This document shows positions 44,078 to 53,765 of a DNA stretch of 64,000 nt, in pieces (the stretch's first letter is position 1; each line of letters opens with the position of its first letter). The DNA comes from an uncultured SAR116 cluster alpha proteobacterium. GTDB lineage: Bacteria > Pseudomonadota > Alphaproteobacteria > Puniceispirillales > Marisalimonadaceae. The notes under the pieces were generated by a model, which was not told the DNA's origin, did not search any database, and saw only the letters and a list, made by a program, of their open reading frames with translations. The position numbers and the translations under genes were made by a program. The stretch spans positions 1-64,000 of the forward strand of contig CACMRG010000005.1 of assembly GCA_902616005.1 (NCBI GenBank), written 5' to 3'.

Positions 44078-45091
44078 ATGATTTTAAAACTCAAACTTAT
44101 TGATTTTAAATTATTATGTTTTGTAGTATTTTTATCTTTCCCTTCAATTGCATTCGCAGAAAATTTAACAAATCAAAAACAAAGGTTAAAAAAAATTTTT
44201 GAATCAATTGTAAATATTGATGCTAAAATTCCTGAAAACGCAAGAACATCAAATATATTAGGTAAATTTCGTGAAGGTAGTGGAGTTGTAATTGATAGTA
44301 AAAATATACTAACAATTGGTTATCTAGTTTTGGAGGCTAGAGAAATAACAATTGGTTTATTTAATGGGAAAAAAATACCTGGAAAATTAACTGGATACGA
44401 CCCTATTACTGGATTGGGTATTGTATCGCCAATAATACCAATAGAGTTGAAGCCTTTAAAAATTGGTGATTCAGATAAAATTGATATAGATGAAAAACTT
44501 TATATTCTTCCATCACAAAAACAAGGACCAGGTTCTGAAGTAAAATTAGTATCTAGAAGACCTTTTTTTGGTTGGTGGGAATATTATTTAGAAAATCCAA
44601 TTTATACGTTTCCAACAAATCAATCATGGGCAGGTTCAGCATTAACGAATACAAAGGGTGAAATTTTAGGGATAGGTTCACTATTCATTAGAGATGCGAC
44701 AAGCCCTGGTATTTTTTCACCTGGCAATATGTTTGTACCTGTGAACCTATTAAAGCCAATACTTCAAGATTTAAAAAAATATGGACATAGAAAGTCAGAT
44801 TTAAAACCTTATATAGGATTATCACCAATTGAAAATGAGGGTAAAATTATTGTATCAAGAGTAAGTATTGATGGACCATCAGATGTTGCAGGAATAAAAA
44901 AAAATGATGTTATAATATCAATAAATGGAAATTTAATTAAAAGTTTACAAAATTTTTATTTATATTTATGGAATATTGGCAAAAGTGAAGCTTTGATTGA
45001 TATTATAGTGTTGAGAGATAAAAAAAAAATTAACTTTAAAGTCAGATCTATAGACAGAATGAATTATTATTTTAAGAGTAAGACTTATTAA
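44078..45091 (+). CDS. Secreted HtrA-like protein with PDZ domain and lost catalytic triad
   Basis: A 337-residue exported protein: a signal peptide (residues 1 to about 27, cleavage near AFAEN), a trypsin-like S1C domain (about 35-235) and one PDZ domain (about 240-325, starting KPYIGLSP). The triad positions are changed. His is replaced by Tyr82 in ILTIGYLV, Asp by Gly112 in DPITGLGIV, and Ser by Ala185 in SWAGSAL, where GNSGGxL is expected. It is thus a likely pseudoprotease, perhaps a periplasmic chaperone or binding protein. GGAAATT precedes the ATG. Confidence 0.83.
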   Translation: MILKLKLIDFKLLCFVVFLSFPSIAFAENLTNQKQRLKKIFESIVNIDAKIPENARTSNILGKFREGSGVVIDSKNILTIGYLVLEAREITIGLFNGKKIPGKLTGYDPITGLGIVSPIIPIELKPLKIGDSDKIDIDEKLYILPSQKQGPGSEVKLVSRRPFFGWWEYYLENPIYTFPTNQSWAGSALTNTKGEILGIGSLFIRDATSPGIFSPGNMFVPVNLLKPILQDLKKYGHRKSDLKPYIGLSPIENEGKIIVSRVSIDGPSDVAGIKKNDVIISINGNLIKSLQNFYLYLWNIGKSEALIDIIVLRDKKKINFKVRSIDRMNYYFKSKTY

Positions 45092-45109
45092 ATATACCAA
45101 TTCAATTAA

Positions 45110-45187
<78 letters not shown>

Positions 45188-45236
45188 ATTTAACAATATA
45201 ATTACAGACACAAATTAAATAGGTCAAGAAAAGAAA

Positions 45237-45749
45237 TTATTTATAAAGTAATGCCATTATCTTATTTTTGCTCATTATAGATATTTCGAATAACATCCCG
45301 AATATAAAAGTTGAAATTAGTGTATTTGTAAAAAATGGAATGGCTAAAACATAACATTGTAAAAGTCCATCAAAATTTTTTGTATAAAACTCTGCGAATA
45401 GCCACACGCCAAAATTAGAACAAACAAAAAATATTATTGAGCTTAGAAATAATAAAGACAATCTAGATAAAAAACTTTTACCATACATACCAATAATACT
45501 TATTAAAGCAAGGCTTCCCCAAGTAAAAATTAATAAATGATGAAATCCAATAAAAAGATCTGACAATGCAAAAGCCATTATTACAAAAGGACTCGCTCGC
45601 AAACCAAAATACATAGATGCATATAGCGTCACAGCAAGTACTGGAGTAAAGTTTGGGGGATGAGGTAAGTATCTAAATACTAAGATAAAAACAAAGGATG
45701 ATAAAAAAAGTAATAAGTTTGTTCCTAGATTACTATATTTAAAGCTCAT
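45237..45749 (-). CDS. Small polytopic membrane protein linked to BtuB (DUF6580-like)
   Basis: A 170-residue hydrophobic protein with five or six helices and the motif RYLPHPPNFTPVLAVTLYASMYFG (residues about 26-49). It resembles the DUF6580 group of substrate-component-like vitamin transport proteins. It starts on the last base of btuB (one-base overlap), so it is translated with BtuB and shares control by the cobalamin riboswitch. A role in inner-membrane passage or handling of cobamides or their precursors is inferred. Confidence 0.75.
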   Translation of the reverse strand: MSFKYSNLGTNLLLFLSSFVFILVFRYLPHPPNFTPVLAVTLYASMYFGLRASPFVIMAFALSDLFIGFHHLLIFTWGSLALISIIGMYGKSFLSRLSLLFLSSIIFFVCSNFGVWLFAEFYTKNFDGLLQCYVLAIPFFTNTLISTFIFGMLFEISIMSKNKIMALLYK

Positions 45750-47560
45750 TAAAATTCACTTTCTACACCGCCAAAGAATGAAATTCCTGGCGTATTATAA
45801 TTTCTATTTACTTCATAATCTTGATCTAAAACATTAGAAATTTTGAAGTTGCTTTTAAAATTATCATTAATCATATAATTAAAATTATAATTCACAAGAG
45901 AAAATGAAGGTAGTTCATTAGAGCTAGTATCATAGGCTCTTTCTTGATAAATATACTCAAGTTGATTATTAATTTTATCTGACATTTTATAGTCTAACAA
46001 ACTTGTAAATTTATGCATAGGAACTAAAGCCCCTTTCGTTCCATCACTTTTATCACTATCCGTTTTTGTATATGAGAAATATAAATCAAGATTTTCTATA
46101 ATATTATTTTTATTGACTGATACTTCATAACCAGAAATTTCTGTAAATCCAGTACCCTGCCGGTATCCACCCCCAGAATATTCGATCTCGTTATCAATTT
46201 CACTGTTAAATATAGATGACGATACAAATAAATCTGACTTATAATTATTATAATCAAAACCAAGCTCTTGATTTGTAGTTATTTCTGGTTCAAGTTTATT
46301 TATTCCACTTGCTAGATTATTACTTTCATATAGAGACGGGGGCCTATAACCTGTTCCAAAAGAAGTTTTTATCTTTAAATTTTTTAAAAGATCATAACTT
46401 AATTGAACTCTATGGCTATCATGAGTACCATAAATTTGATCATGATCAGTTCTCAATGAAACATCTACAAGACTGTTTTTAGTTGGCTTGATCTGACTAT
46501 AAACATACTGGGCATCAGACTCCCTTTTTTCTCTAACGTTAGATGTTTTATATTTTGTATTGTTATATTCTATTCCAAATCCAATGAAATCATTTTTGTT
46601 AATTTGTTTTTGAATTTTATATTCTACTTTCTGTTGTTTAGAACTTTGATCTGAAACATAAGAACCAGCAGTTTTTCTATTAACTCTTGTAGGATTATAA
46701 TTTATGATATGCTTAGTTTGGTTTCCAGTTTGGAACTCAAAAGTAACTATACCTGATTGAATATTTGTTTTACTAAAATCATGATTGTCTGTTTGATCCC
46801 ATTTATCATATTCATATTTAGAGGATGAATCTCTAAAAATGAATGTTACTTTATTTGTATTTTCATCATTTTTTATTGTGGATTTTACAGTTACGGAGCC
46901 CTCATTGTAAGCATCTTTTTCAGTATTTAATTCATTCTTATTACCAGACGATATTCCATCAGAATGGCTAAAATTTGCACCTAAGGATATTTTTACATTT
47001 TTCTGACCTCTAGAATAGTATGTACCAGAGTAAATAGAATTGTTAGAACCAAACTTTAAATTTTGTCTAAATTTTTCTCCATTAAATATCCCTTCATCTG
47101 TTGTTATAGCTATAACACCTCCCGCAGCCTGCCCTCCGTGAACAGAACCTTGAGGAGACTTTAATATTTCTATTTTTTTAATATCATCTAATGCAATATT
47201 TTGGAGATAAGTTTCAGCTTGAGGCGCAGTAGGGTCTGAAATATTCATTCCATCTACAACAACCTTTAAATATTTTTTGGGAAAGCCCCTCAAAAAATAT
47301 GAAGGTTTTGAACCTGGGCCACCTGTAGATGCAATGCCTATTGAACTTTCAGTTTTCAATAAATCAACTAAATTAGTTGCAGATGATTTTTCAATATCTT
47401 TTTTTGTAATAACTTTAATAAATGAATTTGTGTTTTTAATTTTTTGTTCAAAACCTGAGGGCGTTACTACTATGTTTATCAATTCATCTTCTATTGTTTG
47501 AGAATGCGAATTTGAAATTATAAAAAAACTAATACCAAAAATGAAGATTGCTTTTAACAT
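45749..47560 (-). CDS. btuB: TonB-dependent vitamin B12 receptor, BtuB-like
   Basis: A 603-residue outer-membrane receptor: a signal peptide (about 1-20), TonB-box region NIVVTPSG, plug domain with GGPGSKPSYFLRGFPKKYLKV near residue 80 and GQAAGGVIAITT, then a 22-strand-type barrel ending GISFFGGVESEF with a terminal Phe. ATG 47560 with GGGAGG upstream is preferred over the in-frame start at 47578. The cobalamin riboswitch directly upstream supports B12 or another corrinoid as ligand. Confidence 0.9.
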   Translation of the reverse strand: MLKAIFIFGISFFIISNSHSQTIEDELINIVVTPSGFEQKIKNTNSFIKVITKKDIEKSSATNLVDLLKTESSIGIASTGGPGSKPSYFLRGFPKKYLKVVVDGMNISDPTAPQAETYLQNIALDDIKKIEILKSPQGSVHGGQAAGGVIAITTDEGIFNGEKFRQNLKFGSNNSIYSGTYYSRGQKNVKISLGANFSHSDGISSGNKNELNTEKDAYNEGSVTVKSTIKNDENTNKVTFIFRDSSSKYEYDKWDQTDNHDFSKTNIQSGIVTFEFQTGNQTKHIINYNPTRVNRKTAGSYVSDQSSKQQKVEYKIQKQINKNDFIGFGIEYNNTKYKTSNVREKRESDAQYVYSQIKPTKNSLVDVSLRTDHDQIYGTHDSHRVQLSYDLLKNLKIKTSFGTGYRPPSLYESNNLASGINKLEPEITTNQELGFDYNNYKSDLFVSSSIFNSEIDNEIEYSGGGYRQGTGFTEISGYEVSVNKNNIIENLDLYFSYTKTDSDKSDGTKGALVPMHKFTSLLDYKMSDKINNQLEYIYQERAYDTSSNELPSFSLVNYNFNYMINDNFKSNFKISNVLDQDYEVNRNYNTPGISFFGGVESEF

Positions 47561-47589
47561 AAATACCTCCCAGATCAATCCTATTTAAC

Positions 47590-47643
47590 GTCGCTGAACG
47601 ATATTCACGCATAAATTGTTAACCCGACAATTTAAGAAGCGAC
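47590..47643 (-). promoter_or_regulatory. Expression-platform hairpins between riboswitch and btuB
   Basis: Between the B12 aptamer and btuB lies a nested hairpin: outer arms GTCGCT (47590-47595) and AGCGAC (47638-47643), inner seven-base-pair stem AAATTGT/ACAATTT (47613-47633) with a seven-base loop. It lies between the aptamer and the ribosome-binding site and is the likely switching element. The mechanism, termination or start-site masking, cannot be read directly; no long U-run follows it. Confidence 0.5.
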
Positions 47644-47644
47644 A

Positions 47645-47790
47645 ATGCATGGCAGGTATCCTGACTCGTGATCCAATTAAAACACCTTCCCGATTTCTCA
47701 GTGGTTTTTGTTTTAACGCTTCACATACAGTTGCGGGTACAGTATTGGCTTAATCATACGATGTTACCAATTTCCCATTTTAAGCTTGAA
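47645..47790 (-). promoter_or_regulatory. Cobalamin (adenosylcobalamin) riboswitch
   Basis: On the minus strand the conserved elements occur in order: ACCACTG (47699-47705), GGGAAGG (47685-47691) and the B12 box GAGTCAGGATACCTGCC (47651-47667). The CCGCAACTGTA-like segment lies upstream near 47732. It controls btuB and the coupled membrane-protein gene, lowering expression when cobalamin is sufficient. The boundaries are approximate. Confidence 0.93.
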
Positions 47791-47858
47791 CATATATTCA
47801 AAGCACCTATACATTAGTTTAATTATAAATAAGAAAAATATATAAAGTAAACAAAATT

Positions 47859-48674
47859 ATGACAATTTTCATTTTTGGTTTTGGACAAGTTAGTAAAGAA
47901 CTAGCAAAAAAACTTTCAAATGTAAAAAATGTAAATTTTAAAATTGTATCAAGAAATACTAAAGAATTTTTAAATTATACATTTTTAAAAATAAATTTTT
48001 TCAAAGAAAAAAAATTAAATTTTTCAGATTCAATATTGATTTCGACAATTCCTCCCAACGAAAAAGATGGTGATTTTATTTTAAAAAATATACCAAAATC
48101 AACTTTAAAATCTTTTTCTAAAATTATATATATTTCATCAACATCGGTTTATCAAAGTGGAGATGTAAATGAATTAACGGTACCTAAACCGACTACAAAA
48201 CTTGGGATTAGGAGGTTATCAATTGAAAAACAGTGGCAAAAAATAAGTAGTAAAACTGTTATTATTAGATCAGGTGGTATTTATAGTAAATCAAGTAACA
48301 TTTTAACAAAATTCTTAAAAGGTGATCATCAAATTATTTTAAAAAAAAATCACTTTACTAATAGAATTCATATTGAAGATCTAGTAGGCATAATTATTAA
48401 AACCATAAATACCAAAAATATTTATGGTGTAATAAACGCGACTGATAGTTTTTTTATTGATACATATGAACTAATTAATAAATTAAGCAAAGAATTTTCA
48501 TTACCCAAACCAAAAAAAATTAATTATAATGATAAATCCGTAAACAAAAATCTTAGATCCTTTTATCAAGTATCCAAAAAAGTTTATAGTATTAGATTAA
48601 GTAATGATTTAGGTTATAAATTAATTTATCCGAAGATAGATACATTTTTGAATTCATTATTAAAAAAGAATTAA
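47859..48674 (+). CDS. NAD(P)-binding epimerase-like protein (YeeZ/SDR type)
   Basis: A 271-residue Rossmann-fold protein with the dinucleotide-binding start IFIFGFGQVSKELAKKL and an extended-SDR core: YISSTSVY (Ser/Tyr region), RRLSIEKQW (Lys), IIRSGGIYS and a late NRIHIEDLVGIII. The arrangement is that of YeeZ-like nucleoside-diphosphate-sugar epimerase relatives. The substrate is unknown. It is followed after four bases by the reductase gene. Confidence 0.8.
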   Translation: MTIFIFGFGQVSKELAKKLSNVKNVNFKIVSRNTKEFLNYTFLKINFFKEKKLNFSDSILISTIPPNEKDGDFILKNIPKSTLKSFSKIIYISSTSVYQSGDVNELTVPKPTTKLGIRRLSIEKQWQKISSKTVIIRSGGIYSKSSNILTKFLKGDHQIILKKNHFTNRIHIEDLVGIIIKTINTKNIYGVINATDSFFIDTYELINKLSKEFSLPKPKKINYNDKSVNKNLRSFYQVSKKVYSIRLSNDLGYKLIYPKIDTFLNSLLKKN

Positions 48675-48678
48675 ATAT

Positions 48679-49446
48679 ATGAGTAAATTTTTACAAAGAG
48701 TTTTATCAGTAACACATTGGACTGATAATTTATTTTCATTTCAAATTGAAAGACCAAAAGATTTTAAGTTTAAATCTGGAGAGTTTGTAATGATTGGACT
48801 ACCAAATAATGAAAAACCTATTTTAAGAGCTTACTCAATTTGTTCTCCAAGTTGGGATGAAAAATTAGAATTCTATTCAATAATAGTGGAGAATGGTCCC
48901 TTAACTTCTAAATTAAAAAATATTAAAATTAATGATGAAATTGTATTAATGTCTAAATCTACTGGAACTTTAATTTTAGATGCATTAAGGCCTGCAAAGA
49001 GACTTTTTCTTTTGTCAACAGGTACAGGATTTGCACCTTTTTCATCAATTATAAGAGACCCTGAAACATACGACAAATTTGGACAAGTCATAGTAACTCA
49101 TACTTGTAGGTACAAAAGTGAATTGCATTATAGTGAAAAAATAATTGGAAAATGCTTTAATGATGAAATATTAAAAAGTTTTATTGAAAATAAATTAATA
49201 TATTACAAAACAACAACTCAGGATGTTACAGAATATAATGGAAGAATTACAACTAAAATTAAAGACAAGTCATTCTATAATGATTTAAAATTAACTAATT
49301 TAAACTTTTCAACTGATTGTGTAATGATATGTGGATCATTAGATTTCAACAATGAATTAAAAAAGTTACTTATTGAAAAAGGGTTTCAAGAAGGAGCAAC
49401 AAATAAACCTAGTACATTTGTTTTAGAAAAAGCATTTGTAGGCTAA
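48679..49446 (+). CDS. fpr: Ferredoxin/flavodoxin-NADP+ reductase
   Basis: A 255-residue FNR of the bacterial Fpr type. The FAD motif is RAYSICSP (about residues 54-61), the NADP-binding motif is STGTGFAPF, and MICGS precedes the C-terminus; the final VLEKAFVG is the expected family end. It transfers electrons between NADPH and ferredoxin or flavodoxin. It has no ferredoxin domain, so it is not BoxA, but it could help supply electrons to BoxB. It is convergent with tRNA-Val, four bases apart. Confidence 0.9.
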   Translation: MSKFLQRVLSVTHWTDNLFSFQIERPKDFKFKSGEFVMIGLPNNEKPILRAYSICSPSWDEKLEFYSIIVENGPLTSKLKNIKINDEIVLMSKSTGTLILDALRPAKRLFLLSTGTGFAPFSSIIRDPETYDKFGQVIVTHTCRYKSELHYSEKIIGKCFNDEILKSFIENKLIYYKTTTQDVTEYNGRITTKIKDKSFYNDLKLTNLNFSTDCVMICGSLDFNNELKKLLIEKGFQEGATNKPSTFVLEKAFVG

Positions 49447-49450
49447 TCAA

Positions 49451-49526
49451 TGGTGGGCGGTGAGAGGCTCGAACTCCCGACATTCTCGGTGTAAACGAGA
49501 TGCTCTACCAACTGAGCTAACCGCCC
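49451..49526 (-). tRNA. tRNA-Val(TAC)
   Basis: A minus-strand cloverleaf with acceptor GGGCGGT/ACCGCCC, D arm GCTCAGTTGGTAGAGC, anticodon loop TTTACAC (anticodon TAC), T arm GGGAGTTCGAGCCTC, discriminator A and encoded CCA (49451-49453). Confidence 0.96.
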
Positions 49527-49534
49527 TTGTAATT

Positions 49535-49562
49535 AAAGTATTAATATATTATTTGTTGTCAA
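49535..49562 (-). promoter_or_regulatory. Probable promoter of tRNA-Val
   Basis: A perfect -35 hexamer TTGACA (minus strand, 49557-49562) is followed after 16 bases by a weak -10-like TACTTT in an AT-rich stretch, and the tRNA begins about nine bases later. The placement fits a sigma-70-type promoter serving only the tRNA, since the hup terminator-like palindrome lies upstream. Confidence 0.45.
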
Positions 49563-49628
49563 ATAAAAAGTAATATCTAATAAAAACTATAACTATAATG
49601 ATATTAAAAATATTTGTTTGGATTAAAT

Positions 49629-49662
49629 AAATTAAAGTAGCTATTAATAGCTACTTTAATTT
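49629..49662 (-). terminator. Terminator-like palindrome after hup
   Basis: A 34-base uninterrupted palindrome (centre AATATT-like at 49645/49646) starts 14 bases after the HU stop. Folded as RNA it gives a long stem with a short loop, followed in the minus direction by TTTATTTAATCC and in the plus direction by TTTTT. It probably ends the tig-to-hup transcript; being symmetric, it could work in both directions. Confidence 0.6.
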
Positions 49663-49675
49663 TTAAAAAAAGTAG

Positions 49676-49948
49676 TTAATTAACGGCTTCCTTAAGTGGA
49701 GTCCCAGGTTTAAATTTTGGCATTTTAGAAGCTTTAATTTGAATTGGCTCACCAGTTCTAGGATTACGACCAGTTGTTGCTTTTCTATGAGCCACTGAAA
49801 ATGTCCCAAAACCAACAATTCTTACATCACCTCCGGATTTTAAAGCGCCCGTGATTGCACCAATCACACCATCAACAGCTTTACCTGCATCCGCTTTAGA
49901 CAAGCCAGATGCTTCAGATACACTAGTGATTAATTCATTTTTATTCAT
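49676..49948 (-). CDS. hupB: DNA-binding protein HU
   Basis: A 90-residue HU with the family pattern MNKNELITSVSEASGLSK, the dimer core GAITGALKSGGDVRIVGFGTF and the DNA-contacting arm with ATTGRNPRTGEPIQI (Pro included). ATG 49948 with GGAGG upstream is preferred over an in-frame start at 49960. It packages and bends DNA. It is last in the block tig-clpP-clpX-lon-hup. Confidence 0.96.
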   Translation of the reverse strand: MNKNELITSVSEASGLSKADAGKAVDGVIGAITGALKSGGDVRIVGFGTFSVAHRKATTGRNPRTGEPIQIKASKMPKFKPGTPLKEAVN

Positions 49949-50020
49949 GCAAACCTCCAATAAATAATAAAAACATTTAATACTACCTTAAGAAAGAAAG
50001 TAATTGCAAATAAATAATTT

Positions 50021-52402
50021 TTAATGTGTTTGTGTAGAAGATTCTATCTGATCATTCTTAATTTTTGTTCTAATTTCAGGCTTTATATCGATTAATGGCT
50101 CAATTTTATTCTCTAAAGTTTCTAATAAAATTTCATCAACATACTCGACAGACTTTATATTTACTTTTTTTAAGATTTCTTTTTCAATTTCAATAAGGTC
50201 TTGTTTATTGTCATTAGGTATTAACACTGTTTTTATTCCATTCTGAATTGCGGCTAAGAGTTTTTCTTTTAAACCTCCTATGGGGAGAACTTTTCCTTTT
50301 AGAGTAATTTCACCTGTCATAGCAACATCACATCTAACTTTATTATTAGTTAGTGCAGATACCATACTTGAAATCATTGCAACTCCTGCTGAAGGTCCAT
50401 CTTTAGGTGTAGCACCCTCTGGGACATGCACGTGAACATCAAAACTATTTAAAGTTTTTTGTTCAATACCTAATCTTAGGTGATTAGATTTAATGTAAAA
50501 TTCGGCAGCCTTTATAGACTCTTTCATCACATCACCAAGTTTTCCAGTTGAGGAAAATCTGCCTTTGCCTGGGACTTTTACAACTTCAATTGAAAGTAAT
50601 TCTCCTCCTACTTCAGTCCAAGCCAAACCGTTTGTCACACCTACTAAATTAATATACCCTTTGCCTAATCTGTTATACTTGGGCGGGCCAAGAAATTCCA
50701 AAAGCATTTTTTTATCAATTATCTTTGATTTCCTACCATTGATTTCTATATCAGTAATAATTTTTCTAATTAACTTAGATATTTCTCTTTCAAGCGACCT
50801 GACACCAGCTTCTTTTGTATATTTTTGTATTATTTCCTGAAGGATTTTATCAGATATTAAAATCTCATCATCTTTAACATTATTTTCTTTCTTTAATTTT
50901 GATATTAAATGGTTTTTAGCAATTTGTAATTTTTCATTTTCTGTATACCCTGGCAATCTAATAATTTCCATACGATCTAATAATGCATTAGGTATATTTA
51001 AAGTGTTTGCTGTTGTTATAAACATAGTTTTTGATAGGTCATAGTCAATTTCTAAATAATGGTCTTGAAAACTATTATTCTGCTCTGGATCTAACACTTC
51101 CAACAAAGCTGAAGAAGGGTCACCTCTAAAATCTGAACCGATTTTATCTATTTCATCTAAAAGAAATAAAGGGTTATTAAATTTAGTTTTTTTAAATCCT
51201 TGAATGATTTTACCTGGCAAGGATCCTATATATGTTCTTCTATGACCTCTAACCTCTGCTTCATCCCGTACACCACCAAGTGCCATCCTTAAATAAGTTC
51301 TGCCTGTAGCTTTAGCAATGGATTTCCCTAAGGAAGTCTTTCCGACACCTGGTGGACCAACTAAGCACAATATGGGACCTTTTAATGACTTTGATCTTTT
51401 CTGAACAACCAAGAATTCTAAAATTCTTTCTTTCACTTTTTTTAAACCATAGTGATCTTCGTCAAGGATTTGTTTTGCTAAAGATAAGTCATTATTAATT
51501 TTACAAACTTTTTTCCATGGAAGACCTAATATCCAATCAATGTAACTTCTAACAACTCCAGACTCGGCACTAGTCGGACTCATATTTTTCAATTTTTTGA
51601 ACTCTGAGTTAACTTTTTCTAATGCATCTTTTGAAAGTTTTACCTTTTTAATTTTTTCTTTGATTTCTTGAAATTCATCTTTGTCACTATCTTCATTTCC
51701 CAATTCTTTTTGTATCGCCTTTAATTGTTCATTTAAATAATATTCCTTTTGAGTTTTTTCCATTTGAGATTTAACTCTATTTCTAACTTTTTTATCAATT
51801 TCAAGCGTATCAATTTCAACTTGTAATTTTGAAATCAATTTTTCAATTCTAATTAAAACATCATTTGCTTCTAAAAATTCTTGTTTTTCAGCAATAGTAA
51901 GTGTTAAGTTGGAAATAATAGTATCGCAGAGTTTAGATACATCCTTAATATCATTTATTAAGTTAATAATTTCATTATTAGCTTTTTTATTTAGATTTAA
52001 ATAATCTTCAAAAACCGTGTGAAGAATATTAATTTTTGAATTGTCAACCTTGGAAATACCTAAATTCGGTATAACGTCAAAATTACAATTTAAATAATTT
52101 ATTTTTTTTGATTCAGATAAAAATTTTATTTTTACCCTTTTTTTACCTTCTACTAAAACTTTTAATGTACCATCAGGAAGTTTTAACAATTGAAGAATTT
52201 TACATAACGTTCCAATTAAATAAAGGTCCTTAGGCTTAGGATCTTCAATTTTAGCTAATTTTTGAGTTACTAAAACAATGTCTTTATTTTGAGACATTGC
52301 CATTTCTAGAGCATTTACAGATTTATTTCTACCAACAAATAGTGGCACAATCATGTGAGGAAATACGACTATATCTCTTAATGGTAAGACTGGTTCTGAC
52401 AT
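50021..52402 (-). CDS. lon: ATP-dependent protease Lon
   Basis: A 793-residue LonA with an N-terminal substrate domain starting LPLRDIVVFPHMIVPLFVGR, a coiled middle region, AAA module (Walker A GPPGVGKTS near residue 350, Walker B PLFLLDEIDKIG) and protease domain with catalytic Ser671 (DGPSAGV) and Lys714 (GGLKEKL). It degrades misfolded and regulatory proteins in the cytoplasm. The length is normal. It follows clpX by about 54 bases. Confidence 0.97.
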   Translation of the reverse strand: MSEPVLPLRDIVVFPHMIVPLFVGRNKSVNALEMAMSQNKDIVLVTQKLAKIEDPKPKDLYLIGTLCKILQLLKLPDGTLKVLVEGKKRVKIKFLSESKKINYLNCNFDVIPNLGISKVDNSKINILHTVFEDYLNLNKKANNEIINLINDIKDVSKLCDTIISNLTLTIAEKQEFLEANDVLIRIEKLISKLQVEIDTLEIDKKVRNRVKSQMEKTQKEYYLNEQLKAIQKELGNEDSDKDEFQEIKEKIKKVKLSKDALEKVNSEFKKLKNMSPTSAESGVVRSYIDWILGLPWKKVCKINNDLSLAKQILDEDHYGLKKVKERILEFLVVQKRSKSLKGPILCLVGPPGVGKTSLGKSIAKATGRTYLRMALGGVRDEAEVRGHRRTYIGSLPGKIIQGFKKTKFNNPLFLLDEIDKIGSDFRGDPSSALLEVLDPEQNNSFQDHYLEIDYDLSKTMFITTANTLNIPNALLDRMEIIRLPGYTENEKLQIAKNHLISKLKKENNVKDDEILISDKILQEIIQKYTKEAGVRSLEREISKLIRKIITDIEINGRKSKIIDKKMLLEFLGPPKYNRLGKGYINLVGVTNGLAWTEVGGELLSIEVVKVPGKGRFSSTGKLGDVMKESIKAAEFYIKSNHLRLGIEQKTLNSFDVHVHVPEGATPKDGPSAGVAMISSMVSALTNNKVRCDVAMTGEITLKGKVLPIGGLKEKLLAAIQNGIKTVLIPNDNKQDLIEIEKEILKKVNIKSVEYVDEILLETLENKIEPLIDIKPEIRTKIKNDQIESSTQTH

Positions 52403-52456
52403 ACTAATTAAATATAACTATGTAAATTAAATTCAAGTATTGACGAGGAAAAGTTT

Positions 52457-53719
52457 TTAAGAAATTGTTTGTGATATATTTTTTTTATTTTTTGAGTGAA
52501 CCGTTAATGGCTTTTTATCTTTCAATACAACATCCTCATTGATAACTACTTCATCAATATTTGTTTGAGATGGTAATTCAAACATGGTTTCCATTAGCAT
52601 TTTTTCAATAATTGATCTTAATCCTCGTGCACCAGTATCAAGTTCTATAGCTTTCTTTGCGATAGCATTTAAAGCTTCTTTTCTAAAATCAAGCTTTGTA
52701 TTTTCCATTTCAAAGAGTTTTTTGTACTGTTTTGTTAAAGCATTTTTGGGTTCTGTTAATATTTTTACTAATGCATCTTCATCTAGATCTTCCAAAGTTG
52801 CTAATACTGGTAATCTTCCAACAAATTCTGGTATCAGCCCATATTTTACTAAATCTGTAGGTCTAACTTCTTTTAATATCTCACTGGACAATCTTTCATC
52901 TTTATTTTTGATTTCAGCTTCAAATCCCATAGATGAACTTTTACTTCTATTAGAAATTACTTTATCAATACCTGCAAATGCTCCACCACATATAAATAAA
53001 ATATTTGTTGTATCTACTTGCAAAAAATCTTGTTGTGGATGTTTTCTACCACCTTGAGGTGGAACAGAAGCTATTGTACCTTCCATAATTTTAAGTAGTG
53101 CTTGCTGAACTCCTTCACCACTAACATCTCTTGTAATAGATGGGTTCTCTGATTTTCGTGAAATTTTGTCAACTTCATCTATATAAACAATACCTTTTTG
53201 AGCTCGCTCCACGTTGTAGTCAGAAGCTTGGAGTAATTTTAATATAATATTTTCAACATCTTCTCCAACATACCCTGCTTCAGTTAAAGTAGTGGCATCA
53301 GCAATTGTAAATGGTACATCAATGATTTTAGCTAAAGTTTGAGCTAATAATGTCTTACCACATCCAGTTGGACCAATTAACAAAATGTTTGATTTAGAGA
53401 TTTCAACATCATTAATTCTATTCGATGCATTAAGCCTTTTATAATGGTTATGAACTGAAACAGACAAAACTTTTTTTGCACTAGACTGTCCAATAACGTA
53501 TTCATTAAGAACTTTAAAAATTTCTGAGGGTGTTGGAACCCCACTAGATCCTCTAGAAGAATTTTGTTTATGTTCTTCTTTAATTATATCCATACAAAGC
53601 TCAACGCATTCGTCGCATATAAAAACAGTAGGACCAGCAATGAGTTTTTTTACTTCATGTTGGCTTTTACCACAAAATGAACAATAAAGTGTTGAATTAT
53701 TTTTGTCAGATTTACTCAT
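52457..53719 (-). CDS. clpX: ClpX, ATP-binding unfoldase of ClpXP
   Basis: A 420-residue ClpX with the N-terminal zinc-binding domain (Cys13, Cys16, Cys35, Cys38), Walker [13 protein letters not shown], Walker [12 protein letters not shown], and the pore and sensor regions [16 protein letters not shown] and RGLRSIIE. The IGF-type loop needed for docking to ClpP is present in the form of the Ile-Pro-Glu-Phe-Val-Gly segment near [10 protein letters not shown]. It is 46 bases downstream of clpP. Confidence 0.97.
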   Translation of the reverse strand: MSKSDKNNSTLYCSFCGKSQHEVKKLIAGPTVFICDECVELCMDIIKEEHKQNSSRGSSGVPTPSEIFKVLNEYVIGQSSAKKVLSVSVHNHYKRLNASNRINDVEISKSNILLIGPTGCGKTLLAQTLAKIIDVPFTIADATTLTEAGYVGEDVENIILKLLQASDYNVERAQKGIVYIDEVDKISRKSENPSITRDVSGEGVQQALLKIMEGTIASVPPQGGRKHPQQDFLQVDTTNILFICGGAFAGIDKVISNRSKSSSMGFEAEIKNKDERLSSEILKEVRPTDLVKYGLIPEFVGRLPVLATLEDLDEDALVKILTEPKNALTKQYKKLFEMENTKLDFRKEALNAIAKKAIELDTGARGLRSIIEKMLMETMFELPSQTNIDEVVINEDVVLKDKKPLTVHSKNKKNISQTIS

Positions 53720-53765
53720 ATATTAACTTTTGTTTATTTCGCTAGGAATTGCAACAATAATTTTG

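Noticed and set aside
48679-49446. BoxA (benzoyl-CoA epoxidase reductase)
   Set aside because: The protein has only FNR FAD and NADP motifs and no ferredoxin-type Cys clusters; its length and C-terminus fit Fpr.
52584-53057. Long open frame antisense to clpX, and similar frames antisense to liv, boxC, ligase and tig genes
   Set aside because: They mirror well-supported genes, have low-complexity Ser/Ile/Phe-rich translations and no ribosome-binding sites.
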